Source: Macropodus opercularis (taxonomy: Eukaryota > Chordata > Actinopteri > Anabantiformes > Osphronemidae). From it: a DNA stretch of 64,000 bases. The position numbers and the translations under genes were made by a program. The stretch's first letter is position 1. The number at the start of each line of letters is the position of its first letter. This document shows, in pieces, positions 13,539 to 25,943 of the stretch. Under the pieces are notes generated by a model that searched no databases, was not told the origin of the DNA, and saw only the letters and a list, made by a program, of their open reading frames with translations. Location of the stretch: NCBI GenBank assembly GCA_030770545.1, contig CM061096.1, positions 7,421,501-7,485,500 on the forward strand. The letters run 5' to 3'.

Positions 13539-16151
13539 TTGCACATCTTGCAGCATTAACACTTGCTAACCTAAAATAAACACATGCACACACACAGTTT
13601 CCTTTCAGTTTTATTTTATCAAACACAAACACACACTCACACAGTCTTTGAGCTTTGTAGAATAACCTTGGCACCAGCATGGTGCCTGCTTCGCCAGTCT
13701 GGTAGATAGATGGTCCTCAATGCAGGCTGGCACAGGCTTTTCATTATGTTCACTACCAGTCCATAGGAACTGGCCTTGAGTTTTGGATTTCTTCCCCAGT
13801 CCTTCTCTTCTTTCTTTCTGCTGTGCTGCTGGCATTGTTTATTCAGCCGTACTGTATCTTTTCCTGTTTTCTCTGCATTGTCAGATACAGTAGCGTTAGT
13901 TTTTTTTTTTTGTTAGTTATTGTCTTTAATTTGCTCTTTTGTTTTTGCCTCTCCTCTCCTCTCTAATTAGGATGTGGGGGAGCTGGATGTGGTTGAGTAA
14001 GCTCAGTATCAAATGATTAATTGCTAGACGGGGGTACAGCAGCTCAGGGGCAGCATGGCCGGGGAAACACAAGGTTACCGGATGGTCTAACCCGCCGCCA
14101 CCCTCTCTTCTGTCCATCCATTCTCGCTCCCTTTGTGTCTCTCTCTCTGTCCTCTTTTTCCCTCTCTTCATCTCTGTCTCGTTTACCCTCGCAGTCTCCC
14201 CGATCTCCTTGTCGATCCGTTGTAAAGCAAATTCCCCGCGTTGCCTCGGTCTGACCTATGCATGTTGCCGGTGAGTGCCAGCCTGGGCCGCCTCCGAGTG
14301 GAAACATCGCTGCACATATGTGTGCTGTTAATTAAGATAAAAGGCCGAAGGCAGACGAACGGCAACGCAAACCAGCTGTTCATCACTGCAATGATCGTTA
14401 GCTGCACGTATTCATTAACAAGGCTGGTTTTATGCGTTTTAGGCGATCAAAATGTTCCAGACGTTCTGCCGAGCACCGGCTCCCGCTGTGAGCTGCAGCA
14501 ATTTTCGCATCAAGCCTGTGTTTTGGTGGTCAGTGGTCGGCTGACCTTGGCTGCTGGCAGGTTGAGAGTGTCAGACCGGGGCTTTGATTAGTTTGCAGAT
14601 AGTGGACCTTGTCTTCAATTGGCCAGAGGGCAGTAAATCTATTATGTCACTGGACTGTTGGCCCAGTGCTCTGCAGCAGCCGCATCAAACAACGGCTAAG
14701 TCTAGACTCTAAATTTAGATTAATGGAAGGGAGGCTGGCTAAGTTTGTAATTAATAGCAGTGACCTGCCGGGGCTACACATATTACGAACGCCTGAACAG
14801 AGTCGGACACCTCGCTGACCCACACACTTCTCACACACTCTGTCACCGAGAGCGGAGACCTCATCTATTTTCTCAGGGTCTCCTTTTATTTATGGCTTGT
14901 TTGACTTCAGTGCACCTCGCACAATGTTGTTCGGCGTCGCAGCGTGTTTGCTTTGTTGTTGCGGCGCCACAAAACCCCATCAGACCGTGCCTGCAGAGGG
15001 GCAGCAGCCCACCTTGGACAAGGCATATTCAGTAACAAAATGCTGCTTCATCTCAACGCTCAGCCATTCTGCTTGTACCTGAAAGAGAAGAAGAGAAGAG
15101 GGAGAGATTTCCTGGGTCTCTGTCTTCAGCTGTTATCCTCTCGTTCTCTTTCTCCTTCATTTCTCTTTATTCACTTTCTGTCTCTCGTGCCTGACGCTGC
15201 CTTTCTCTTCCTCCATCATATCGAGCTGTCCATCAGTGTGGGGCCTCGGTTCTCTCGGTCCTTGATGGATGGGGAACACGTAGGAGGAGCAGCCGTCCTT
15301 AATAGACACGGCGGATTGAAACGCTGCTGAAGTAAATGTTAAGGGCCTCATAAAACATCCACTTCCACATCCTCATCCTGTGCTGCCCTCCCCCACAGTG
15401 CCCACGCACCTTTCTCCCACATTCCCCCTCCCTCCTTAAATGCCCACCCACACACCACCACTGCCTTATCAGTTGTCTGCGAGGGCGCTTCCGCCTGCAA
15501 CTGTCTTTCTTTGGGCTCAGACACCTTTATGTTGAGCTGTATTGACATTTATTCAGTGCTTGTGCCTGTGCATTGTATTTATGTGCATCCAATGTGACTG
15601 CGTCCCTCCCATGCGGTCACAGCAGGGAGGATTTCCCCTCAACCCCCCAATTACATGTTTACGTGAGCTGTACATCAGAATACAGGGCAGGTCCCAGAAG
15701 TGACACACGAGGGACTGTGGCAGCCCTTTGACCCGAGCGCTGGATAACTATTAGGCCTTTCTGACGCGTAGAAGGGATTAAAAAGACATTGGAGAAGTTG
15801 AATTATGTCCTCAGGCCCCAGGCAGAGACAAAGGAACCATGTTAAAAAGCCTCCATCAATAAGCTGCGCTCCGGCTACCATGTTTGCGAGTGGCACTAAG
15901 GTCAGCTTTTAAAGTTATGGCTGCAGGGGGATCGCTGTACCACTGAATAACTCAATTCCATCCAAGGTGGAAGGGTCAAGAGGAGTCAAGGACAGTGGAG
16001 AGGCAGGGGTGGCTGGAAAGTGAATTTAGCCGGCGAGTGGAGGCTGTTTCATCTGGAGCATTGACCCTGGTCATAATTCCAATTGCCTGACTTGTTTGAT
16101 GCAGAAAGAAATCCCTCAGTGTGAAAGGAATTGCCTTACCCCGGCAGCTCC

Positions 16152-16153
<2 letters not shown>

Positions 16154-16183
<30 letters not shown>
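16154..16183. repeat. (TG)n microsatellite
   Basis: About 15 uninterrupted TG units. Confidence 0.95.
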
Positions 16184-16188
<5 letters not shown>

Positions 16189-16287
16189 AGGATGGGCTTA
16201 GACCATGATTTAGATCTTTAAAAACTGACAGTGAATTGAAAATCCCGCAGCAGAAAAAAAAAAGAGAAAAATCTCAGGCGATATTAT

Positions 16288-16465
16288 ATGTATGTGTCTA
16301 GAAAGAAACCAGAAGCTAATAAGTGGGCTCTGCAGATTCAGCCATTAATCATCATAATGCGGGAGGCATCCAGCGATGAATTAGAATCCCTGGCCCATGC
16401 AACCTCAATAACCCAATTATTTAAAAGCCAAAATAGAAGTTATAGTAGTAGGCTAAAATCTTTAA
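16288..16465. promoter_or_regulatory. AT-rich, TAAT-motif-rich block, candidate conserved non-coding element
   Basis: The stretch contains several homeodomain-type cores (CATTAATCATCATAATG, GATGAATTAGAA, CCAATTATTTAAA) in otherwise complex unique sequence, with no coding potential. Vertebrate gene deserts next to neural genes often hold enhancers of this composition. Only a cross-species alignment could confirm it. Confidence 0.25.
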
Positions 16466-18135
16466 GGTGAAGGTCGACACATTACAGCGTTGTAAGTCAT
16501 CAGGCATCAGCTCCCTGTTTTCATTTCATCGCCCCGACTCCGTGTTTGGAGCTCAGGACACAACAGCAAATGATGTCGTGCTTGGTCAGAGTACTTCATA
16601 AAACCATAAGCCATTCAGGGGTTTATTAGACTTATGTGCTGATTTGGCTTCAAGTTGTGATTCTGGTTTAAGCAGAAGTGTGAGAAAGTGCAGGGTGATA
16701 TTATTCTACAGGTAATGAGCGGAGAAATATTGCTGAATAGAGATGTGCAGTATCACCGAATGAGTGTCAGCACATTATCGAGAACAGTCTTTGGGAAGAA
16801 GGACAATGGCAGAAGTGCCCTGCTGTAAATACTGTACTTTAAATAATAGATGTGCAGGGAGACAATACAACGAATGCACACTCATAGTAATGAGTGCCGT
16901 ACATCTGTACATGTTATATAGACAATGATCCTCAGTTTGTGAGGACAATACACATGCATGCATTGTATAAACACGTTTGTGTGTGTAGCATGATGATTAA
17001 AGCCCAAAAGACCTTTCATCTCTCAAGTAGCTTTTGGTGCTTTGTATTTATACTTTACCCTTAATGCAAAGTCAAAGTGGGCGCGTGGCTGATAGCTCAA
17101 CTCAAATACAGAGCGAGTGGAGTTAACCAAAGTCAGGTGCGTCCTCCTGTTGTGTAGTAGCTGGTCCAGCCACGGGGCTGTGTAATTAAATCCACACATC
17201 CACTCGCTCCTGGCGCGATAATTACTCTGCTCTATTTTATGGTCTCACGTTATTAAACTTCCAAGAAAAATACCACGTCCTTCACAGCAGGGTTTGTGCT
17301 GTTGATCGTTATGGTCCAACTCCAAAAAACCTTATCTCATATATAATGCAGTAATGCCCATAATGCAACTTTTGACTCGCTAATATAGTTTAATAATCGT
17401 TTAATAATTTTTCGGACGTTACAGCTGCAGTTTTAGTTTTTTTTTTATCCTTATTTCCAGTTTCCTATTGTAAATGTCACATTTTAAACATTGATCCTCA
17501 TGTGAGTCAGTTTTGGGGGGTGTAGTTTTAATACCTGTGTTTGGCCCCATTTTAGACATTCCAATCGTTTACTGCATGTAAAAATGTATCAGCAGCGGGT
17601 TGTGGTCCTCCTCTAATTTGCTAAAATGTCAGACTCATCCACGGCTGTCTGTTGTCATTGAGAGGTCGCAATCTTCAAATTACCTTCCTCCAGTGGTCCT
17701 GCTCTCCGTCGTAGCTTGCTCTTTTTATTGAGCTGTAAACTAGAAAAGCCAGGAATGATGTCTCTTCATTCAGAACAATAAAAAGAAGGCGTTTGCAGCC
17801 AGACGTTCATTCAGACATTTTACAGAGGGACCGTTGCCAAATGTTCCCATTTCATTTGCTGGAGGCCTGGTATGTTTTTATGTTGCTGAGATGAAACAAC
17901 TGTTTGTCCATCAAACATATTTTAGTGTGTACAACCTTCATGCAGAGGCCGTTTGCAGAGAGAGTCAACCGTAGCTATCGGTGGATTGTTTTTCGCCACC
18001 TTTGGTCTCGGCCTGTGTTCTCAAAAAACCTCTGGACCCAGACGAATGCAGCGCCTGGATACAGTATAATCCAAAACCAGCCCTATGTGAGAATGCAACT
18101 TTTGGAAAAAACATCTTTCTACTGAGAGACGAGGT

Positions 18136-18152
18136 AAAAAAAAAAAAAAAAA
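18136..18152. repeat. poly-A run
   Basis: Seventeen consecutive A. No element boundary is visible on either side. Confidence 0.9.
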
Positions 18153-18365
18153 GAACTTGACAGATCTGTGTTTCCTCTTCCCCAAATTAGAGGGAAAGTG
18201 GTAAAATATGACAAGGAAGAGGAGGCAAATGAAGACTGATTGAGGTGTTGTGTGTTGCCTGCAGCTGAGTCTGCACATCGTTGGGTTTGTGATGAACTCA
18301 TGCAGGAGGGCTGCTAACGATGAGCCCAATACTCCCCCCCGTGACAAGCCTGGGGAAGGAAGATT

Positions 18366-18366
<1 letters not shown>

Positions 18367-18415
<49 letters not shown>
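18367..18415. repeat. long (GT)n microsatellite
   Basis: About 24 perfect GT units, the longest dinucleotide tract in the window. A second tract sits at 18545-18561. Confidence 0.97.
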
Positions 18416-18416
<1 letters not shown>

Positions 18417-21345
18417 AGAGAGAGTTTCTAGAGAACAGCCTCAAGATAACAAGACGCATCAGGGCCTCCAACTATGTATTTTACTTATCAAGCAACAGTT
18501 CTGCAGTAAGGATTGGACTGTCAGCAGAAACAAACCTGCAGACCTGTGTGTGTGTGTGTGTTGGGGATACTTGGGTAAGGGCAACAAAGGGAACTCGAGG
18601 GAAATGGAGCAGCGCCAGGAGGAAAGCACTGAGGATGTTTTAGAAAAGATAGAGGCAACACCAGCGCCAGAAAATCCGTCAGGCTGCAGTTTTTGAAGGA
18701 CAGTTTCCCAATGAGAGCCTCATCCCATCAACCCCTGAGCTGGGCCTCTGTCTGGCCTCATCAGGAGAGAGCTCCTCCCCCTGAGAGCCCACTGCTTCTG
18801 GTTGAAGGTTAGAGAGGAAGAAAAAAAACCAATGGGAGGAGAGAACAAGGCGGTGAGAGACAGTGATGGAGAGCTGGAACGCTAACCTTTACCGGCTCTT
18901 GTTTTATGTCTCCCCCTCTCTCCCTTCTCATGCTCATCGCCTGATATGAGCCCTTTCTCTCCTCTGAAGATTTTGGCATAAACACTTCTCAGTTACATGA
19001 AAAAAGGAGAAACTGTAACATTTCACACCTCCTTCGCTCCCTCCCGACTCACTCAAACACACACACGTACGCAGATGCCAACACACTCATCGCCAAAAAG
19101 CGGGCGTGCGTACAGGGCCGCGCATCCGCACCTGATCGTCTTCTAAGGGAGTGAATAATTACTTTGCCAAAGGGCACAACTGTGATCTCTAGTTGGTATT
19201 TAAAGCCTTGTCACTGAATTTAAATCACTCCTCCTCTTCATCGCTTCCTCTAGTTAAGTGGAAATGTCCTCTCTTTTGGGCTAATGCAGAGATCACTGCC
19301 CTAATGTCTTCATCACAGCCTCCAGCTAATAATGTCACATTGCACGGACGCCCGGTGTGAATTTCCACAAAGGTGCCCGCGCGTGAAGATATTTGCTGTC
19401 ACCTACCGCAAAGTAAACTCCACTTTCTGCGTGGCTGTGTACGACACGGAGCGGCGCAGCGCACAACCCTGAGTGTTGTTGCTGCGCGAGATTGTTTCAC
19501 GGACGCAACATGTTGTTCGCGTGAAGGTGAGAAGGTGTCTGTGAAATCCTGCCCTTCTTATGGGTTTACTCGGTTATTCCTTCCTCTACCCGTCATGTTG
19601 CAGCCCTGGGCCATCTGTGCTTTCTTTTGCAACCAGCTCTCGCAGCCTCCACCGGCCCCCTGCTGTTTTCTCAACCCCTTTACTGCACCATAATTTTCCA
19701 GCCTCTCTCACGGCCGCTGTCGAGTGCGTGCACCCAATGTCCAGTCTGTGTCGAAACACAATGGGCTGCACAGGGGTGGGGGGGTTGATCGCTCCAACAT
19801 GAAAATAAGCAGGGGGTTGAGAGGCTGCTTCTGTATTTATTCCTCTGATGTAACGGTCTCCCATGATGCTCTGGCTGAGACCTGGCCCCCTTGCGTGTCC
19901 GCTCTACTGTGGGCTCCCTGATTGGCATAGTGACGACAAGAGACTCTTAGGATGCTGGAGCATGAAACCACTTAAGGTGCATATGCCTGCACCAGTAGCA
20001 CGAGTGTGTCCATGACCACCCCAGCACACACTCCGGTACATTAAAGACGATCGAGTGTATTTGAATTCAGCGTGCAGGGAGGAAAGGTATGATAATAAAT
20101 TGGCTGCCGGATGCAGTCGGTATCCAGGTAACAAAAGCCTAATCTGTAATCATATTACAGAGACACTAATTATGGACTGAGTACAAACTATGTAATTGGA
20201 TCTTTTTAAAATAAATTAAACACAGTGTATGAGCCACTCATACCAATATGCTTTCAGTTTCACCTATTATTCAAATTTGGGAATAAATTCTTCTCAGGGT
20301 GGAAAGTCTTTGAAACTGCATTTACACCATAATGAGACGCAAAAATCTCTAAAATCCCAGACTAATGAAGTTTTCAGATGGGTTAGAAGACCGACCCCAG
20401 ATATCGTTTCCACGATAGGACAGGTTTTATGATATATTAGTCGTTTAAATGGCAACTTTCAAAATAGATTAAAACCGGGTTATTCCTGGAAGAAGGCCCG
20501 TTGGCAGAATTCACCGGTCGTCTCAGAGAAACGCAGACGCTGGGAACAGGCGACTCCTCACAAACCTCAGTGTCTGTGTGCGTTTCTGTGCATCATCACA
20601 TGTCACTTTAATCCTCATCAGCGGTTTTAACGTGCGGAGAAATAAGCGTGCGCTCGAGTTCCGACTTTGTCAACACTCGCCGAGGGGATGATGTTGCAGG
20701 CTGCGATATCCGTGGCAGGGCAACGCTACACTTTGTGGCGCAACATGTCAATGAGAAAAATGACTCATAATTACTTCACTGGGTAAAATTGTAAACCTGA
20801 TAGCGGCGTTAATCGCGACGAGGCCTCATTCGACTGTCTTGGCTCACTCTGCGTGTCTCTCGTTACACATTTTCTCTAGTCTTTCCAGACACTTGTTTTC
20901 ATACCTCAAGGTTATTTTTCCCAATGTCTATTTATCATTTTAAGCTTAGCACGCCTTCTCCCGCCTTCTCGTGCCATGACTAGTTATTTTCTCAATTGAC
21001 TATTGTCCAGCTTCCCATTACTCATCCTGAAATGCCCTTTCCTTTCTAAGAAGCTCCCATACTCTTGGATTGTTTTCTTTCCCTGGACAAGCAAAAGGTT
21101 CATACTTGCTGTAAAACATTTTGTCCATTAGCGATGATTGTTGCCTGCAGTTTTCCACCTCCTGTGTGTGTGTCGGTGCATATTTGACTCAATATGCTGC
21201 TCTCACAGATTTCGCATTAACCTCAATCCTGCTTTCTTCTAAATTAGATTTCTATTCTTCTCTTCTCATGTTGACTTATTTGCTTCCCTTTCATCATCTC
21301 TGGCAAGGTTATCCTGAGGCAGGCAGCACTTTTATGGGAACAAGA

Positions 21346-21389
21346 GGGCGCGCGCGTGTGTGTGTGTGTGTGGGGGGGTTGGGGGGGTG
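21346..21389. repeat. (CG/TG)n tract followed by G-runs
   Basis: GCGCGCG passes into TGTGTGTG and then two G7 runs separated by TT. Confidence 0.9.
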
Positions 21390-22120
21390 CAGTGGAGGGC
21401 CTGGCTTTGCCGCCAGCCATGCCCTAATCGATCTTGTTTAAAGGGATGTTGTGAGCTGAATGTTTGAACCCATCCCCTCGTTAACAGCTGTCTGGGATTT
21501 AATTAAGTAGAATGAATTTAATGTCAATTACATCTTAAAATGAACAGGAGTGTGAAGACGCACAACAAAGAAACTGAGAGTGAAAGAGTCAGCTGGGAGG
21601 AAAAAGGAGGCTAATTAGGGGATGGAGTTGTGTTCATGCATCATTCTAGTCGAAACATTCCCTTTGTCTCTCCCTCAGCCCCGTTTTCCTCTCTGCTCCT
21701 TTTTCTCCTCCTGCTTCCCTTCCTCTCTGCCTGTATATCTGCAGGAAGCCTCAGCACATTTTTTTTTTTGTCACATCTTTTCTTTGCCACTGGCACACAG
21801 TATAGGTATGCAAATACGGTGTAAGAGAACAGCCTTCAGCGCCGTTGACACATCCTTCCTGCACGTGAAGTACAACCAAACACAAGACCAGACTCTCTGT
21901 GTCTCTGCGAATAGAACGCTTGAAGTACTTCTGTGGACTTTATTGAGTTCTTGAATGTTGAAAACTACAGTAAATGTCATATGATCCATTCAGTACCTTC
22001 CATGTAACATATGGAAACAAAACCCATGAATAACAAAAAGATATAAAACAGACAACCTCCACTGCATGACCCACATTTAAATACAACTTTATTCACATCT
22101 CAGGACTCATAGCTTTTACC

Positions 22121-22154
22121 TATATATATATATAAATATTTATATATATATGTA
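22121..22154. repeat. AT-only palindrome
   Basis: (TA)n leads to AAATATTT at the centre and then (TA)n. It is symmetric about 22137/22138 with a single mismatch (22123 against 22152). Confidence 0.85.
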
Positions 22155-24299
22155 TATTTATGTTTTTGACAGTCAGATTTTCTTACTATTCTTTGTTGTG
22201 TTCGCAGTCTCTAAGGCCAAAATATCCACATTCCTGTTGGCATTAGCTGGGTCAACAGTAAGGCTGCTGCTCTAACAACACCGTCCATCTCATAGCAACA
22301 TCCCGTACATCCCACTGTTTTCAACATTTGTCCGGCAGCCTTTCTTAGATTTGCCCTGGAGAGGCGGAGCGGGTGAAGTCTCCGTGAGAGTATTGCTGTA
22401 AATCAGACAGGGTTGGTGAGGAGCAGAGTAAGCGGCGTCTCCGCAGGCCGCCCAACATGTGTCTTTGTCTTTTATTTTTTTCACGTCAGTACATTGCTGT
22501 GGGCCTGTGTTGCCCAGCTTTCATTCCAACACGGGTCAGTATCCAACTCCTCTCTGGATGCCCTGCAGGAGGGAGGGGGAGGAGTATTGAGGTTACCGGA
22601 GCATATCGGTGTTGGGCACTCCGCTGGCATGCGCTCAAAAGATTTCCGGTCCTCACAATCCAGGGGCTTATGTAAGATGCTTTGAAGAGAAGAGAGGAAA
22701 ATACCGAAACCAGCGCGTCTTAACACTGTGCCTGTGCGCGCATTTGTTTGACAGGATATTGATAGAGAGGAAAATAGATAGATGGAGAACAAGAGCGGGG
22801 AGTTCTCACTGCTGATGTTCAGTTGGCTTGGCGTTAAGCTCTGCGAGATTAGCCAGCTCAGATCAGCGCTGTGCACTGGAGGGCAGGCGGGGCAGTGGTG
22901 AGGAACTACCCACAGCAGGGTTCAGCGCCAGGGTAAGGGGAGTAGAGCAGGAATGGAAGCTGAGGCCAGTCAGCCGGGTCGCACGCGGGGAGACGACGAC
23001 GGCGTGAAGACTGTGGGACGTATGGCTGAGAAGCGTGCGGCCGTCTGGACGGGGAAGGGGCAGAGAGAGCTGAAAGCGCGGAGGGAAGCGGATGCTGCAT
23101 TTTACACACGTGAGGCTTTGTGTCACATCCAGCTTTCAAACAAGTGCCAGATGTTTAGCTTGAGCCGCTGCCAAATCATCATCTACAGTATATAGCGTGT
23201 TCTACAGGACCCTGTTTCAACAGCATTTAATAGAGTGAAAATAAAATCCTGACCCCATCTGTGTCCAATGGTGATTAATGGATCCCTTTAAGAAAAACGC
23301 CCTCTGAGAGTCTTCAACAGACAGATACACGTCCTCAACCAGCAGGGCAGCTAAGCATATACTGTACAAATGTATCTGCTTAGATAAGACAATGTTGTGG
23401 CGCTGGAGGCAGAGATGGACGGCTTTCAGCCCCCCCCATGATATGCACGTTTACAGGCCTTTGTTGGCATCTTTATCCCTGTGAGTGTGCTTCCCCCCCC
23501 CACTCCTTCTCTCCACGCGCACACAGAGCAGCTAAGGGGACACGTGTCACAGCATGCCTGGCTTTTTGCGGCTGGTCCCGGGCCCCTCCAGGGTTTCCAC
23601 AGGGCTCCACCCCAGGCTCAACCAAGCGCGCGCGTGGACAGATCTTGGTCGCGTCCCTGATATCGCAGCACATTACCATCACACCGTTATATCACCACTT
23701 AATGACTCTTCACACCTGTCTTGTGACTGTTCGCCGCTAATGAACCGAGAAGACGCTGTGTCCTCATAAGCAGGACAAGCATAACCTCTCCACGCACAAA
23801 TGTCAGACCACCTAATTCATAGCTCCATTGTGCGATGCTCTCCACTGATATTGTTTGTGAGAGCAACATGAGACGGGCCAGCCAGTGGCAATTTATCTTA
23901 ATGAGAGCAGTTAACTCTGGGCCGAGCTTTGGCTGCCGGCTCCACGCAAAAAGCAATCCCCATGAACGTCCTCTCATCCTCCTGCCCACCGACTTGATTT
24001 CTAGGAATACATTTCGCCCTCTCGTTGAAACCTTAATTAGTTCTAAAGGAGATTAAATTATATGTAATTATTATGATAATATTTTCATTTATTCAAGATA
24101 ACGGGCTGACTTTAGTGAACACAGTATTTGTCGGGAGAGCGCAATCTCCCTCACACAGTCAAAGTTATCAAGGCGTGAAATCAGGAATCCTGACGGCAAC
24201 AAAATGTAATCTTTTTCATACAGAGGGGACAATAGACGGAGCTGCATACTCTACGTCTCCTTCTCCACTTTAATTAAAAGAGCTCACTGAATCTTTTCC

Positions 24300-24321
24300 T
24301 CTCTCTCTCTCTCTCTCTCTC
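24300..24321. repeat. (CT)n microsatellite
   Basis: About 10 CT units, followed by CTCTCC. It lies just beyond the candidate poly(A) signals of the neurexophilin gene. Confidence 0.95.
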
Positions 24322-24416
24322 CTCTCCTTCTTAAGTATGGAGGGCCAATTCAATCTCTATGCAGAATCTAGTTATTTCCTCCACACTGAACTTGTCTTAA
24401 GCCCTGGCCCTGAATC

Positions 24417-25169
24417 TTTATTGAGAAATTGCTTTTTCGTGCAAATTTTATTATTTTCTCTTTTTCCCCATTTCACTCAAACTGACGTGGCGTCGCTGAA
24501 GCATATGCGGTGATTAGATTCTGCAGGTAAACATGCTGATCACATGTGAGGATGAAGGTCACGTGTGGGAAACACTGAGGACGCGTTGTCAACATTAGCA
24601 CGCGCGGCCTGAAGGACCCCGTGACTGGCTACTCTTTACATTCATCTGCTCTGCGTGAGAAAGCACAAGGCTTCGCATTCTCTCTGGAAAGATTCAAATC
24701 ATTATTGGTTTTGCATTAACTGCATTGTGCACTGTAGAAGCTTTCTAATACAAATTTGTCCCCAAAGCTGCGGCAAATCAAACCAACGCATTTGAATGTG
24801 TGGTGTTACTGAAAATCCCCGTAAAGGGTGATGAGGCGGACTTTACATCCACGAATGACTTAACGGGTGAAAGGGACGCTGGCGAGAAGTTGGCATTTAA
24901 AAACTAAATTGAGGTAAGAATGTGTGTGTTGGTGGTGTTTGATGTTTTACTACCAGTCCAGTTAATGAACGTATCTACGCATCCGCAGCGCCTCTGCATC
25001 TGCATACTGTAGTTCTTGGTTTGCATATATGTTTTTACATCGTATAATAGTCCGGCTACAGGCGTCTCCAAGCCACTTGGTATTAAGGACAATTCACAGC
25101 CCTGGTTTTCATCAGATGCTGCAGTCTCTCTCTCTCTTCCTCTCCCCCCTCCTCCCCCCCGTAGGTTTT
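24417..25169 (-). other. probable neurexophilin 3' UTR with candidate poly(A) signals
   Basis: Reading down the minus strand from the TAG stop, the first AATAAA hexamers I found are at 24447-24452 and 24417-24422 (TTTATT on the plus strand), about 720 and 750 nt after the stop. Just after the stop the transcript would contain a GGGGGG-rich and (AG)n-rich purine stretch (plus-strand 25122-25162 is C/T only). The interval is otherwise unique sequence without a competing open frame. The 3' end is inferred from hexamers alone; a longer UTR is possible. Confidence 0.5.
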
Positions 25170-25943
25170 CTAGCCCGAGGGCAAGTAGGGCATCTCGTTG
25201 TGGTAGTTGTAGTCTGGACAAACCTTTTGCACCAGGCGGTAGTCTGTACTATAGAAGGAAATGTAGATACAGATGACCTTAAAAGGTTTGGAACAAATCC
25301 AGGACACGTGGCTCTGAATCTGCTCCTGGAAGCAGGTTTTGGATGGATCGTAGTTGCAAAGCGAGGTGCGCTTGCTTCTGTCCACCTTCTCATAGTCCAC
25401 GCGGCAGTTGAAGATCTTGGAGTCCTTTGGGTAGACCACGCTCTGGCGCTCCAGGTCAAACTCCACTGCCTTGACGGGAGGCACCAGGCTGACTGAGATG
25501 TTGCCCTGGCCTGTGGAGTTGTGCCGGAAGTAGACGCTGAACGTGCCGTTACCGTGATCCACAATCTTGCCTGTGATCAGCAGGTTGAGCCGCACCGTCT
25601 TAATGTTGGAATAGAAGTCTCCCCAGCCAAACATCTTTTTGAATTTGCCGGTCTTAACGATGGGCCGGCGTTTGACCCTGGAGCTGGAGGCGTCGGGTTT
25701 GAGCAGATCGCTGCCCAACATCTCCCAGAACTCCTGTTTAGAAAACTCCTGCTTGGAGAAAGGGACTGGGGAGCGGTAGGGCAGCTCCACGGAGGTGGCA
25801 TTAGCAGCTCTGCTCTTACTGTGAAGCATCCAGCGACTCAGGGGCGAGAGGTGAGCCTGCCCGCTCAGTAGACCCACTGTCTTGGAGGAGTCGTCGGAGG
25901 GGCTCTTCAGGCTGGAGGAGTCCTCTTCTTGACCCAGAGCCAC
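25170..25943 (-). CDS. nxph (nxph1/2-like): neurexophilin, main coding exon (propeptide plus mature domain), terminal exon
   Basis: This exon encodes 257 residues (20-276 of the joined protein). Neurexophilins are secreted neuropeptide-like glycoproteins that bind the LNS2 domain of alpha-neurexins at synapses. The exon opens with GTG (Val), right after a splice acceptor, so it is not a translation start. Residues 20-107 are a variable propeptide with one N-glycosylation site (Asn67) and a small tandem repeat (FSKQEFSKQEF, 81-91). RVKRR at 108-112 is a furin-type site. The conserved domain follows: RRPIVKTGKFKKMFGWGDF from 111, then VDHGNGTFSVYFRHNSTG. It has glycosylation sites at Asn151, 161 and 167 and six cysteines (199, 215, 223, 236, 244, 261), the pattern I recall for the family. 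The end, KVCPDYNYH then PSG and a TAG stop, is the usual neurexophilin C-terminus. I estimate about 83% identity to human NXPH1 over the mature part (from memory), lower to NXPH2 and NXPH3. Family certain; paralogue not. Confidence 0.96.
   Translation of the reverse strand: MALGQEEDSSSLKSPSDDSSKTVGLLSGQAHLSPLSRWMLHSKSRAANATSVELPYRSPVPFSKQEFSKQEFWEMLGSDLLKPDASSSRVKRRPIVKTGKFKKMFGWGDFYSNIKTVRLNLLITGKIVDHGNGTFSVYFRHNSTGQGNISVSLVPPVKAVEFDLERQSVVYPKDSKIFNCRVDYEKVDRSKRTSLCNYDPSKTCFQEQIQSHVSWICSKPFKVICIYISFYSTDYRLVQKVCPDYNYHNEMPYLPSG

Larger units (their letters stand above)
7348..24416. other. intergenic DNA downstream of the neurexophilin gene, no supported gene
   Basis: Mostly unique sequence with many (TG)n/(CA)n tracts, listed separately. 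AT-rich stretches with TAAT/ATTA motifs occur near 16290-16460, 20100-20240 and 23860-24115. Moderately CpG-rich stretches lie near 9700-9910, 19360-19520 and 22970-23100, none next to a recognisable exon. Open frames such as 18250-18696 cross CA/TG microsatellites and give poly(Cys-Val), so they are not genes. Confidence 0.6.

Noticed and set aside
18250..18696. 148-codon frame with Cys-Val repeats
   Set aside because: It is a translation of the (GT)n microsatellite.
25029..25871. Plus-strand frames of 86-155 codons and a 150-codon minus-strand frame over the neurexophilin exon
   Set aside because: They are out-of-frame or antisense shadows of the neurexophilin coding sequence.
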